Both the position numbers and the translations under genes were made by a program. The notes beneath the pieces are model-generated. The model was not told the DNA's origin. It was given only the letters and a program-made list of their open reading frames with translations, and ran no database searches. From contig JAJNNX010000012.1 of assembly GCA_023159155.1 (NCBI GenBank), positions 496,001 to 560,000 of the forward strand: 64,000 nucleotides of DNA, written 5' to 3'. This document shows positions 37,441 to 49,200 of the stretch, piece after piece. Numbering within the stretch: the first letter of the stretch is position 1; every line of letters starts with the position of its first letter. The stretch is from Ustulina deusta. Lineage: Eukaryota; Ascomycota; Sordariomycetes; Xylariales; Xylariaceae.

Positions 37441-37640
37441 AGGATCCCCTAGTTTTCCGGCCGGTCTTTCTACCACCGCTCCCGGAGCTACTTGCGAGTT
37501 TCAACCGGCTCTTTCTTTGAACCGCCGCTCTTTACTGCATAGTCAGTTGTCATTCCTTCGTTGGGCGTACTGTGTACCCCCTTCAATTTGATCCTCGCCC
37601 TGCAAATCTTGTTGTTGATCAACGTCTGTAGCCGTCGAAA

Positions 37641-38939
37641 ATGCGTGGGCAATTTGGCCTGGCTGCGGCCACTGTTGCCGCCTTTGTCACCGGCTCCCTG
37701 GCTCGTCCTCTTATCGTCCACCCGGGAGATGTTAAGGACGTTGTCATCACCGAGATGAACAGTATCAACAGTACATCTAAAATAGAGGCGGCCGAGGGGA
37801 ATAACCCACTGCAGCTCGAGATCGTCAATAATTTTGGCACAAACCAGATGTATCTTTACGTCACAGGCCAGGACAGTAACGGCGTTGCGTGCTTGGTGGG
37901 TGCCGATGGAAACCTCTTCTATCCCGACGCTGGTGGTTCAGCAACTCCAGTCCCTATTACCGGAGATATCAAAATCTCGCTGGGCGGTATGGGATCAAGT
38001 ACCACATTTACAGTCCCGGAGTTCCTCATCTCTTCCCGGATTTGGGTATCCGAGGGTGAGCTTCAATTCTTCACCTCGGTGAATGCTCAAACCGGCATGA
38101 CGGCCATTGTTGAGCCCTCTGTCGCGAACCCTGATGATCCCTCTGCCTCTATCAAATGGGGTTTCGTCGAGTTTAACTGGCAAAACGGCGCAATTTTTGC
38201 CAACATCACCTACGTTGACTGGGTGGGAATCGCCATGGGTATGGCTTTGACCCTGGGTACCGGCGAAACACAAACCGTCCAGGGTCTAGTAGCCGGTGCT
38301 GTTCAAAACATCTGCAACGACCTCGTCACTCAAAACTCCCAGGACAATGCCGGGTGGGACAAGCTCTGTGTGAAGGACGCGAACGGCGAGGCGATCCGCG
38401 TGTTGTCGCCCAATCTGTACCTCGACATAGATCCCACCTGGCAGGCGGACTACTACACCGGGTACATTGACGAGGTCTGGTCCAAGTACGCCAACGAGGA
38501 CCTGACTATCAACACACAGAGCGGTGCCGGCAACGTCGCCTGCCGCGTCACTGATGATCAGCTGAACTGCGCTGGCGACAACCGCGCCTACCCTAAACCC
38601 ATCATCAATGATATTTATGGCTGCAACAGCGGCCCTTTCGCAATTATCGAGAGCGATAACGATGTCCACAGGGCCGTCGTTCCCCGACTGTGCGCTGCTT
38701 TCCACCGCTCTACCCTCCTCCTGGATGGCGGCAACGTTCAGCCCAGTCTACCGGCAGACAGCTACTACACTGTCGACCCGACAAGCCACTACTCCCGAAT
38801 CGTGCATGTCTACGAGGAGGGCAGCATCGGCTACGCCTTCTCATACGACGATATCAACCCCGAAGGAGAGAACGCCGCCGGTACGGTTGCTGGTGACAGC
38901 CCTACTATGCTCAGGGTCACCGTCGGGGGCTGGTCATAA
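37641..38939 (+). CDS. Secreted GH64 endo-beta-1,3-glucanase (thaumatin-like fold)
   Basis: An intronless 432-residue member of glycoside hydrolase family 64, which cleaves beta-1,3-glucan with release of laminaripentaose-size products in characterised members. Residues 1-21 (MRGQFGLAAATVAAFVTGSLA) form a signal peptide, so it should act outside the cell or in the wall. The family signature surrounds the two acidic catalytic residues: Glu177 in GFVEFNW and Asp193 in ITYVDWVGIAMG, at the spacing known for GH64. The region NNFGTNQMYLYVTGQD is the first beta sandwich part, and YAFSYDDINPEG near the C-terminus is the conserved thaumatin-like end. Potential roles are wall remodelling or attack on other fungi. 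Frame, length and motifs are complete, so it looks functional. Confidence 0.93.
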   Translation: MRGQFGLAAATVAAFVTGSLARPLIVHPGDVKDVVITEMNSINSTSKIEAAEGNNPLQLEIVNNFGTNQMYLYVTGQDSNGVACLVGADGNLFYPDAGGSATPVPITGDIKISLGGMGSSTTFTVPEFLISSRIWVSEGELQFFTSVNAQTGMTAIVEPSVANPDDPSASIKWGFVEFNWQNGAIFANITYVDWVGIAMGMALTLGTGETQTVQGLVAGAVQNICNDLVTQNSQDNAGWDKLCVKDANGEAIRVLSPNLYLDIDPTWQADYYTGYIDEVWSKYANEDLTINTQSGAGNVACRVTDDQLNCAGDNRAYPKPIINDIYGCNSGPFAIIESDNDVHRAVVPRLCAAFHRSTLLLDGGNVQPSLPADSYYTVDPTSHYSRIVHVYEEGSIGYAFSYDDINPEGENAAGTVAGDSPTMLRVTVGGWS

Positions 38940-39869
38940 AAAATGGGACATGTTTCTGGGGGGATATTAAGGTCTGGGATAGGCCAACGAATTTGGGACA
39001 GGGTCGGCACGGTTTTGGGGCATCATATATGGGCTCATGCATATCTACGGTGTAGACACTTACATACAAATGGGGCTTTTCCCCCTCTATCATTCATGGT
39101 ACATATTTCTTAGTCCGATAAAAGGCGCCTAGTACATATGGCATCTAGACAATGTCACTATATCAAACCATATCAAATATAGCTGTTCGTTGAAGCCGTG
39201 GTCTACAATTGGAAATTACGTACGTTGCTAACCTAGTAAACCGTCACAATTTGAGGGCTGCCCAGGAGTGTGTTCACATCTGGTCATTCTTTGCCGGCCA
39301 TCAATGAGTAAGTAGTCACCGACGGGTAAGAGCAAGCAGTGGATAAATTAATAAAAAAACTTTGTATTTATTCGCTTATTTCTAACAGAATTTGTCTAGG
39401 CATTCGGAGCGCAAAAGTAGACACTTTCGCCCGAGGACTATACTACCTACCTACCTAGTAGGTAGGTAGAGAACTCGCTTGTCAGGGATATATGGCTGAC
39501 GCCCCCTTAGATATTGGAGGGTTCAGGAATCAATTGACCACTCTATTGAGCCCTAACTACTGTCTACCTACTTCCTGACTGCAGATACGACTGTCTGCTC
39601 ACTCTGGAACACCCATTCCTGGCATCGCTTTTGTAGGAAGCCATCAATTTGCAATTGCCTCTCTTACACGGCCTCAAATAGTATACATGAATCAAAGAAC
39701 GCCTAAGCCATGCAGACAAAACTCAACCCGTGACGGTAACAAACATTGAAACCGTCGTCCTCCACCAAATACACACATCCCAATTAATATTTTGTAACAA
39801 TTCACCTAGTATACCATTGCCGGATCACACTCTTTGTTTTTGTACAAAACAACCGTCAAACCTCGAATT
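38940..39869. other. Convergent intergenic region between GH64 and the OCH1-like gene
   Basis: 3' flanks of two convergent genes. It contains a perfect-looking inverted repeat near 39445-39470 (CTACCTACCTACCTA against TAGGTAGGTAG) that could form a hairpin. No gene is seen. Confidence 0.55.
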
Positions 39870-40922
39870 CTAGCCGCCACTTCTCCAGGATCCTCGGAAC
39901 TTGTGTTTCAAGAACGCAGCCTCTGGTATCGTACCATCGTTCGTACTATTCGAATGTGGCTGCCCCATGCCGAAGCCATCGATGGCGAGGATCAGGATAT
40001 CGCCGCATAACCTTGGCCCAGTTGGTTTCATGCCGGAGAAGTCTGTTACATCGGTCACATTCTGGTCCATCTCCTTCAACTGTTCAAGGACGACGTCTGT
40101 CCAAGACGCCGGGCCTGTCGAGGTCATAACTTCAACACTCGACAGGCCGAGCTGATCTAATGTCGTATTGTGCTCGGTAGCGAGGTTCTCTAGAGTATGG
40201 ATAGCGTGGTAGGCCATCTTCATGAAAATAGGGTGGCCGGGAGCGGCGGCGATGGTCCACTGGCAAAACTGCAGCCTGTGTGGTATCTCAGCCCATGGTC
40301 CGCCATCCAGCTGGTCCCATTCTATACCAATTACGACCTTGGCCTGATTGCGGTATTCCTCAGGCACCCATATGTCAATGGGCTTCAAAGCCTCGGTATC
40401 TATGTCGGTGTAGACGCCGCCCTCGATAAAAAGCGTGAGATACCGCAAGAGATCTGACTTAACGCCCGGGTTCTTTAGGGCGTGCCACGTCCTGAGAATT
40501 TTTGCGTCGCCGGAGAAGTGCGTGTTGATGAAGTAGTCGGCCTCCTTCTGGGCGACTATAATGTAGCTGTAACCCGGGTTTTGCGCGAGCCAGCTTGTTG
40601 TGTCCACCAAGCTCTGAGGGTTAAGAGGGGTATTAGCGGGACTTCCGGGACGAGGAAGCATGACCTGCCAGATCTTGGGAGGAATATGATGGCCGCGTGA
40701 GAAAGTGAAAGGAAGCGTGTCTGTCGTGGCCATTATCGCGGGTGACGATTCAGTGCCTGCAGCAGCCAGCGACGCGGAGGGAGAATGGCCATTCTGGAAA
40801 ACGATTTGCGGCGCAAATGGCAGTATTCTAGATTTCAGAGAGAGAAGAAAAATAATGGAAAAAAAGACAACGATGCCAAACGGCACGGAATTGCGGTTCT
40901 TGCGAATCATTCTAAACATCAT
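39870..40922 (-). CDS. Och1-type alpha-1,6-mannosyltransferase (GT32), Golgi type II membrane protein
   Basis: An intronless GT32 glycosyltransferase with a DXD motif, expected to initiate or extend outer-chain N-glycan mannosylation in the Golgi using GDP-mannose. Starting at ATG 40922 (MMFRMIRKNRN) gives 350 residues with a short basic cytosolic tail, one membrane anchor at about 12-29 (SVPFGIVVFFSIIFLLSL) and a lumenal catalytic domain; the frame stays open to 41027, but that extension would bury the anchor. The signature runs IPPKIWQVML, then WLAQNPGYSYIIV, then LKNPGVKSDLLRYLTLFIEGG and VYTDIDTEALKP with the metal-binding DID at 173-175. WTIAAAPGHPIFM and the C-terminal histidine/serine segment also match Och1/Hoc1 relatives. 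Whether it is the Och1 orthologue or a paralogue is not decided here. Confidence 0.86.
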   Translation of the reverse strand: MMFRMIRKNRNSVPFGIVVFFSIIFLLSLKSRILPFAPQIVFQNGHSPSASLAAAGTESSPAIMATTDTLPFTFSRGHHIPPKIWQVMLPRPGSPANTPLNPQSLVDTTSWLAQNPGYSYIIVAQKEADYFINTHFSGDAKILRTWHALKNPGVKSDLLRYLTLFIEGGVYTDIDTEALKPIDIWVPEEYRNQAKVVIGIEWDQLDGGPWAEIPHRLQFCQWTIAAAPGHPIFMKMAYHAIHTLENLATEHNTTLDQLGLSSVEVMTSTGPASWTDVVLEQLKEMDQNVTDVTDFSGMKPTGPRLCGDILILAIDGFGMGQPHSNSTNDGTIPEAAFLKHKFRGSWRSGG

Positions 40923-43346
40923 GATGTAATGCTGCCTTTTTTTGTCGCGGCATATTTGATCCTGTTCCCAGGCCAGAAACTGCGAGTGATGGGCCATATC
41001 ACCCAACACGGGGCAGCAGGGGGCCATATATCATTACATACATGATTACCGCTGAGAGAATGCCGTATACTATACCTATTCGGCCCAACATGTCTTGCCT
41101 TCTTTTCACCCGAAAGTTAATGAGGGCAATGGGGACGTAGCGCCAACATGGTGGGGACTGCGGGCCAAACCCACGATGTACGAATCTATCTAGGATATAT
41201 GCAGCATACCTAGTGAGCCATGTGGGCAGGTTGCATGGTCGTCAAAGTGCGATCAGCCAATGGTGGTGATGCTTTTCTGCGTGTTGGTAAGAGCCTCACT
41301 CACACGCATAACTCTAAACCTCTTTGGTGTGGTCCGCAACAGACTAGTGTTAACCTCGTATACTGGTGTATACCACTTCTACTCTTCAGGTATAGCGCGC
41401 GCGCTTCGAAGGCTCTACTCAGTATCAAATTCGGTACGGTGATCGTAGGGCCAAACTCACAACGTGTACTACCAACATTTGAGCAGCATATTCTACTTTT
41501 CGGTTTGCATGGATATAGGTGTATTGGCATATCCAACCCTGATCTCTCAGGGACACATTAGTACTGAGGTGGTGGAGAGGAGGTGGCCTCCAACCGGGAA
41601 AGGTGATCTTAGTAGATGGATAGGCCTGTAGTAGTTGGTGGTGATGGTGAGCCTTGAGGGTTGTGGTCACCAAATGGCTTTCGGTTCATGTGGTGATGAG
41701 GGAATTCCATGCAGGAACATCAGCACCGCATCGTCTAGGACCTCCGTCAAGGAGAATCCGTGAAGGTGAGGCGTCTCAAATATCTAGCGCCATGTTTACC
41801 GGGCTGTTTGTTGGTACAAGATGGGGGTTCATCTTGCATCTAACCGTAGTGTCTAGCCAACGTGTCCCCGCCCTCCCAACCATTATCCCAAACACTCATA
41901 GACACACAAATATGATGTTGTTATAGTCTTTACCCCCTACGGCACAAGACTGCCTCTGCTGCGAACTTTGGTGCCATGTCTATTACGTCGTACCTGTCGT
42001 TAACGACAAGTTGGACACCCGCCAGCTCGTGCCTGACGAGCACAGGTTATTGGTATGTCGTCTACGGCCCCACGTCGTATTCAGTAATATGTTTGGTATG
42101 CCGCCCGTCACAAATCTCGGCCAAGAGAGGAGTCCGACGGGTGGCTGCGTTCCGCCGTCGTATACGCTCAGCGTTCCATACCTGACCGACGACGGTTGTC
42201 CTCCACACTATTTCGAAGCGTGCTCGACGGCACGACGGCGCGAACGTTTCGGGTCAGGGCAGGCCCTCTGAATTGGGTGCTGTCAATTATGTCAACACTT
42301 ACGAGATGCAGGGTTGAAGATGCTAATGAGGGGTACCGAGAGGATATACGAACATAAGACGAGTTCGTTCGTGTCCGACAGACGGCAAGGGGACTCTATC
42401 ATTGCGAAGTCGCCATTCTGTCTAGACTTAATACGTTATGCCACGGCAAATAAAAGAAAAGTTATATGATTTTTCAAGAATGGATTGATATCTCCTTACC
42501 TTACCTAAGGTACGTATTGTAGGAAGAAATGAACCTCTTTGCCTCAATAACTATTGAGATGAATAATAGACTAGCCATTTTTTTATTAGTTTTAATCAAA
42601 TATCTATTCCCGTAATGGCCTTGTCCTAGTGTTTCAATGACAACTACACTAAAGAACTAGGTACCTGGGTAATGTTGCCCTCACCAATATCCCAATGATG
42701 TCTTGGCATGATGGAACTCTACAATAGAGGAACTAATACCGAGTGCTCAGATTTCATATCTATGGATCCCTTGTGTCTTAGAGCCGTCTTCCCCGAAATT
42801 TCGAGCTCTAGATAGATACCTAGCAGTGGTGTAAGTGTAAGTGCCTTGTCCGTTCTAAACTTCCATCGAAGGGAGGTAGGTAAGTATTCATCTGATCTCA
42901 CCATCTAACCTAAATTGTAGCGACTTAAGGGCTCTAAAGGCTTTTGTCGTGGGACCTGTCAGACTTTATGAGACGGTACCTCCCAGTTCGGTGTATGCGT
43001 TGCCCCTTACAACAAGCTCCCCACCCTAGGCGCGAAAACGCGGTTCGAATTGGTCCAAGCGTTACCATAACCCCTTCTCCCTTCCATCTAACACTAGGGG
43101 CTGTGGAGTAGCCAATCCCTTCGATCCAGCACCAGAGATACCTACCTACCTAGCTTACTTAGGTACTTACCTACTTCCTCCTTCACTAGACAATAACACC
43201 AACATTATTAAATCCTACCTGCCCAGGTAAAGGAAGTGACCCTGCCACAAATCAGTCATCGCGTCATTGCAGCATATGCCCTACACAGCCAGGCATCTTC
43301 AGTTGGTCGATGAATCATCTCGTTCCCAAGCCAATCGACGGATAGG
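40923..43346. other. Divergent intergenic region between the OCH1-like and kinesin genes
   Basis: About 2.4 kb. A G/C-richer island at 41940-42270 stands out from AT-rich flanks and keeps several frames open, but none shows a known family. TAGGTACC-type words cluster at 43135-43175 before the kinesin. Otherwise empty. Confidence 0.45.
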
Positions 43347-45572
43347 ATGTCGGTGAGGGTTGTTGCACGCATCCGTCCACTTCTGGAGAAGGAGTTGGAC
43401 AGAGACATCATCGTCCGTCCTGCGAGCAACGACGATGGCCGGTCCAGCACCGTTGTCAAGATCCCCAATCCCAGGAACGAGTCCGAGGAGTTCTCCTTCA
43501 CCTTCAACGGTGTTTATGACCAAGCCACCTCGCAGGAGGAGCTGTTTACGGCAGAAGGTACGTGCGCGGTCCCAGATGTCCTGTCTTGATTATGATCCAC
43601 CACACGTACCAGTGCTGACTTGTCCTCCCCTGCGCCCGTAACAGTCGCTCCTCACCTCAAGTCTCTCTTCCTCGGTCTCGATGTCACGATATTCGCGTAT
43701 GGCGTCACCGGCACCGGCAAGACGCACACCATGAGGGGCGGCCTGAAGCTTGCGGATCGCGGTGTCATTCCAAGACTGCTGAGCGGTGTTTTTCGGAGGG
43801 CAAAGAAAATCACCAAAGACTCCAATGGCGAGACCACAGTGGCCGTCGCCCTCTCATACTACGAAATCTACAATGACAAGGTGTTCGACCTGCTTGAACC
43901 GGTCGAGAAGCGTACGCCCTCGGGCCTACCCCTACGCGCCGAAGCCAATGGCAAGACAGTCGTTGCTGGCTTGTCCGAGCGTCCGTGCCGAGACCTCAGA
44001 GACTTTGAACAACTATACATCGAGGCCAACACAAATCGTGTCACGGCTGCTACCAAGCTGAATGCTCATAGTAGCAGAAGTCATGCTGTTCTCCGCGTCA
44101 AGGTGACACAAACCACTGGAGATATGATTCGCGAGAGCACTGCTTCGGCCATAGATTTGGCCGGATCGGAGGATAATCGACGCACTGAGAATGGCAAGGA
44201 GCGCTTGGTAGAATCTGCCGCCATTAATAAGAGCTTGTTTGTGCTGAGCCAGTGCATCGATGCTATTGCTCGAGGCGAACGCCGCATCCCCTTCAGGGAA
44301 TCCAAGATGACGCGCATCCTTTCCCTTGGTCAGAATAATGGAATCACCATCATGATCCTCAATCTCGCCCCTCTCCGGAGTTACCACTTAGATACTCTCA
44401 GTAGTCTAAATGTCAGCTCTCGTGCAAAGCGTATCGAGGTTCGCGAGATCGAGAACGAGATTGTCTACAAACAACCTCCTCGTTCAACCACAAACTCTGG
44501 CTCGAACATCACTCGCCAGCCCCTGCGACCTCTGGCAAATGCCCACAACATTAACGCAGGGGCGGCGGCGGCAGCGGCCGGTAAGCCGGCAGACCGCCCG
44601 GTCAAGGCGTTTAGTGTCTACACTGACAAGGCCAAACCGGCTCCTATCTCGCGACCGGCGAATACAGCTGTCAAACGATCCCCCAAACCACATAAACGCC
44701 CCTCGGATTCCGATGGTGGAAGCCGACCCTCCAAGATAACCCGGCCAGAACTGGTCCGACCGACGGGTGTACCTCGGCAACTGAAGCCATCCCAACCGTC
44801 CATTTCAGCAGATCAGATTGAGGCTATGGTCGAGAAGAAAGTGAGTGAGATCTTAGCAGCCCGGACACAATCAGCGCCTCCACCGCAGGAGATCAGTGAG
44901 GATGTGAAGAGACGCCTCGAGGCGCTTGAGAGGCGGATTGATGACGAACGTCGTGATGATACCCGTTCGGAAGGGTTGCGGTTTCTTCTGATGGCACGGC
45001 AGCATAAAGAGCGCGGTGAAAACACGAGCGCGCTCAAGATGTATGAGATGGCTTTACCCTACTTTCCTGGCCAAGTTAAGCTTATTGGCAAAATCGAGAA
45101 ACTCAAGGCTTGTATTGCTGGAGACCTTGGGAACCAGCCTGTCGACACCATGGAGCCTAGGGCGGATCATTTAGGACCATCGACGGAGAAGAAAATCAGG
45201 AAGGCTAGCCGATCATCTGAAGTAGATGATGTTGCTGAGGCCGACGATGACGACGATGAAGGCTATGTGGCCAAGAGCAAGGGAAAAGGGAAAAAGTCCA
45301 AAGCTGTGAAGATGGTTCCGGAATCGGTAATAGAGGAAGGACCGACCTCGCAAGCTTTGCTCAACATCATCAACTCGAGAGACTTATCTATGATTATGGG
45401 ACTCCAAGGCCTCGGGCCCAAGAAAGCGCGGGATCTAGTCCAATACTTGGAGATACAGTCGGAAGACAGGGATTGTATTAAGACTCTCGTGCAATTGCGC
45501 ACCATCCCCGGAATGGGTGGGCGAACAGTCGAGCGGGCTTATGAGGGCTTGGTAGCCAGCGGCGTTTACTAA
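43347..45572 (+). CDS. Kinesin-10 (Kid/KIF22-like) motor with C-terminal helix-hairpin-helix
   Basis: Two exons, 43347-43557 and 43645-45572 (87-nt intron), 712 residues. The N-terminal motor begins MSVRVVARIRPLLEKELDRD, has the P-loop GVTGTGKTHT at about residues 90-99, switch I NAHSSRSHA, switch II DLAGSED and the neck-region NVSSRAKRI. Residues around 390-500 contain a predicted coiled coil, preceded by a basic Pro-rich linker (KRSPKPHKRPSD), and the C-terminus carries a helix-hairpin-helix pair (IMGLQGLGPKKARDLVQYL and LVQLRTIPGMGGRTVERAY). Motor plus HhH DNA-binding domain is the layout of kinesin-10, which binds chromosome arms and microtubules in mitosis. The motor is somewhat short at its N-terminus relative to animal Kid. 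Function by family; no sign of damage. Confidence 0.9.
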
Positions 45573-46692
45573 GTGTGGGGTTTGCCTTTCTTGCCTTTGT
45601 GCATTCACAGGTGTTGGTTTCATCATCTGGCCTCGGTATTCTGGAGGTTTGGACAGGCTAGAGTTGCTGCATAGCCGTGGCGTTTCGGGGCGGGTCATAT
45701 TTGTTTTCATTTATCTAACATCTGTAGTTCCAATCTGCAAGTTAGATACCTACATATATGTCATACTACATACACATATTAGTATGTGTGTGTAGGTCTA
45801 TGTTCACCAATGCCCCTCCATAGAGTACCCGTACTGAATGATGCAGCACTGGATTTACCAAGTCGGGCGGACTTGGCGCTCCACGTCTCTTTTGTGTTAC
45901 AAGTGGGACGATGACGCTAGTCTCAAAATGGATATGATTGATGTTAAATGTCTCTCTCGTACCTTCAATACGGCAGCTTCCAGGGCCCTTTTTTATTTAG
46001 AGCTGGTAGGGATTGCTGTAGGTAGAGTAATCTGTATGAAGTGCAACCTGTAACAACAAGCCCTAAAAATTATATATGATGAAAAATAGGAGTAGTCGGC
46101 GAGTGCACACTGAAAGGATTCTATACATGGGGTTTTCGACCAATGAGAGTACCGCTTTCGGGGAAATTGTCCGGGCGAGAAAAAAAAAAAAAAGTCCTCA
46201 GGGGTCCCGCAACCTTAAGTAGGTAGGTATCTACTCCCTAGCAATAAAAAGGAAAGCAGAAAAAGGAAAGAAATAAAGAAGAAAGGGAAAAAGAAAGAAA
46301 CATTAGTAGAAAAAAGAAGAAAGAGTAGGTACTCTGCAGTGTATCGTCTCGTTTCCGAGGAAGTTGCAATCCTTTATTTACCCTTTACAGCTTCCTCTAC
46401 CAATCAATCGATTTTCTTCTTCTTCCTCACCTTCTCGTGCCTCTTTTTCCTTCTTCATCCGGCCATCCACCTCGCAAGCCTCGGACCCTCCGGCTCAGGA
46501 AAGCAATCAACAAGTTCATGATACAGCACTAGTCCTAACAGTTGCTTAATCCATTGCCAGCTGCGAACGCCACCTATTTACGAATTGCATTCTCATGTCC
46601 TGTGTCTTGCCATCATCTGCATCTCACACCTGGCTTCTTTTTCTTCATCGTCGACCCGGCCCTCTGCCTCTGACTGACCACGCCTTGTCGTC
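45573..46692. other. Intergenic region and leader of the 46693 gene
   Basis: Includes a 15-A run near 46180, a long purine-rich stretch at 46245-46330 and a CT-rich leader from 46380 to 46690. Open frames here are products of this skew. Confidence 0.55.
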
Positions 46693-48226
46693 ATGTCTCT
46701 TAATGGCGCAAACAGGACCAATCACCTTGCACGTATCGTGCCCAATCTTACTACACTGATCCAAGTACGTGAGCTACCCAACACAGCTCATCTCACGATT
46801 CAATTATCAATGGCAGCGCCTTGTTGAAGACTACACTCCCGCCGTGTGACCGTCCACTAATTCTGTAATAGGACGAATATGGCAATATGGCTTCCTATGG
46901 TAACAATGGCTATGGCAGTAACGCAGCCGGCTCTGACTTGGCCTCGTCTGCTGGCCTTGGCGGAGGAGTCGCTACGTTGACCTATGAAGATAGCGACCTC
47001 AACGCCATCACTCGCAGCCAGATGAGCCAAGACCTCATCGCTTACCGTTACGACTTGGAATTCTGTCAGACCCAACTGACCACACAACCTGACCTCAGTC
47101 CCCAAGAGATACGTACACTGCAGATCCGCATCCTAGACTGCGGTCATAACATTCGTCACTGTAAGCATCGGATTCAGATGCTAGACGCTCAAGCCCGTCT
47201 CGGTGCTGCACCTTATTCGAGTCCTTTCAGAGGTTCAGGTGCCAGTACCTACCGCTCGGGGGGCACCGCAGCACCCACGGGCAAGCACAAGAGACAGCGC
47301 ATCAGGAAGAGTGAAGGGGGCGAATTTGGCAGCACTGCCAATGACAACGGCGGATTGATAGGTACAGTTGCAGGTGGCGAGGCAGATGTCGATGCGGATG
47401 CCGATGTCGATGGCGCCGATGATAGTATACTGGCTGTCGGCACAGACGCAAGAATGACGCCTTTACCCGGAGCACCTACCACCACTCTCCAGCGCCTTGG
47501 ATACTGGGACTGCCGCCTTTGCAGGTCCAGGAAATATCTCGAGGCCGGCCCGAACCGAGTGCCTAGTGCGCCTGTAAGTATTTCTCATATTCCTTGCTTT
47601 GTTACTTGACCCCCTTTTGTCTGTGGCTAGGGTATCGCTTTGGCTTTGACTGAGCGAACTCAGAGAGCTGGATCTCTTGAGGGGAACTCTGACAAGACAC
47701 GACTTGAAAGTAATAATGGCTAACACCGAAACCCTGCAGTGCAAGTGGCCGCTTAAGGATATTTCCAAGATGATCAATCACTTCCTCGATTTACATACTG
47801 AACACACACCGAAAGAGCGATGCAGTGAGTTGGGTGATGCACTGGCGCGGAACCGTAAGTATCTATTCATTCCCTCGCTTCCATCGGGATCAACTACTAC
47901 AAGCCTAACTATACCTTCTACCCCTTCCACCCCTTCCATTCCTTTCAGCCCTAGGTTCGATACAGTTTCTCACCTGGCCTCATTGTATTGGCGATGCGAT
48001 ATTAATGTAGGCTACCTACCAAAGGAACGTATAGCTGACGCACCGAATAGGAGGGCCCTTCGAGTACTGGCTCACCCGAACGAAAGCTCAAGAAATTGAA
48101 GACGTCAGCATTGTCAACGATTACGTCCGCATGCTACAAGAGGGAGCCCTACCAGACGCCATGCGCGGCCTCCTTCGCGCTGCGACGCTATTCCCTAACA
48201 CTGTCTCTAATTCCTACAAGAAGTAG
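46693..48226 (+). CDS. Conserved hypothetical nuclear-type protein with possible CCHH zinc site
   Basis: Four exons: 46693-46764, 46872-47573, 47740-47854, 48051-48226, with introns of 107, 166 and 196 nt; 354 residues. Phases agree at all joins. Residues 50-110 form a helical conserved block (AITRSQMSQDLIAYRYDLEF, then ILDCGHNIRHCKHRIQML). A basic nuclear-signal-like run (GKHKRQRIRKSEGG) and an acidic Asp/Ala repeat follow. Across intron 2 the text reads YWDCRLCRSRKYLEAGPN to CKWPLKDISKMINHFLDLH: Cys238, Cys241, then His272 and His277 resemble a C2H2/BED-like zinc site. The C-terminal half of exon 4 (SIVNDYVRMLQEGALPDAMR) is helical. I recall no named family. A DNA- or RNA-binding role is inferred only from the zinc-site pattern and basic run. 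Confidence 0.78.
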
Positions 48227-49177
48227 ATGCTAGAACCAATCACTGAGACTGATCACCACGGCCGCTCTAAACTGGAATGAACGGCCGAATCGGGGAGGAA
48301 AGGCGCTGAGACTTGTGACAAGTCAACTCTACTACGAAAGATCATCTACAAGGCATAGCTGATTAAATTCTCAGCCCACTGCCTGTCTAGATGCGTGAGG
48401 AGTCGTGGAGGCATATCCACCCCATGTTGTATGTAAGGTAGCATGTGAAATAGCTATGCGAGGCATAGATCCTATGGCGTTGTTTTAGCGCTCAGAATGC
48501 CCTGCGCCCACTGTGTGTGCGAGATATCTTGTGATGTATGTCGGAAAAGCCGATTTGGCTTTCCTTACTGTCTGCTCTTCATGATAGTAAGCATAACGCC
48601 GTCTTAGTATCATGTGATAGACAAATCCCAAGTCTACAGGAACACGGTAGCTATACCGACCCCCACGTGGACAAGTATACATTTCCCCTCCATCTATCAT
48701 TTTCCCTCTTCGACCATTTATTTCGTCCCCCCTTCCAGCTTCTCGCCGTCTCCGTCTTCAGCTATAGCACCCCAATCCAAAACCTCATAGAAAAATGAAA
48801 TGACGTAAAGTCCTCACGCGAAATCCCCGCGCCTGCGCACGACTTCACCTCTCGAACAGGCGCGGATCGGTGACGGCGGAGGTGTCGATCACGCGTGCAC
48901 GGATCGGTGCCGTCGCGTCTCCTGGTGTGGAAAGAAAAGAAAAGAAAAAAAAATGAAAGAAGAGAAAGTCTCTAGATATAGCTGCTTGTGCCTCTGCCTA
49001 CCTACCTACCTACCTCTATCCGCCCCCGTCTCCGGTAATCCCGGCCAGGGGCAAAAAGTTGACAAGTTGACTCGGCGTCCGCACCGATGGGCCTGATGTC
49101 TTTCTTCCTCGTACGCAAACAGTAGATGGGATCGATCCATTGGTGACAGGCGCGGGGATCTTAGGTCGGGCTTGTAA

Positions 49178-49200
49178 GGGGGGGGAAGGGGGTGGGGAGG
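49178..49200 (+). repeat. G-run cluster with quadruplex potential
   Basis: Runs of eight, five, four and two G separated by one or two bases. A second G-rich stretch is at 49549-49571. Such runs can form G-quadruplexes, but function is not implied. Confidence 0.5.

Noticed and set aside
41976..42271. Overlapping plus-strand frames in a G/C-rich island
   Set aside because: They differ in frame, lack motifs and could not be extended by splicing into a gene.
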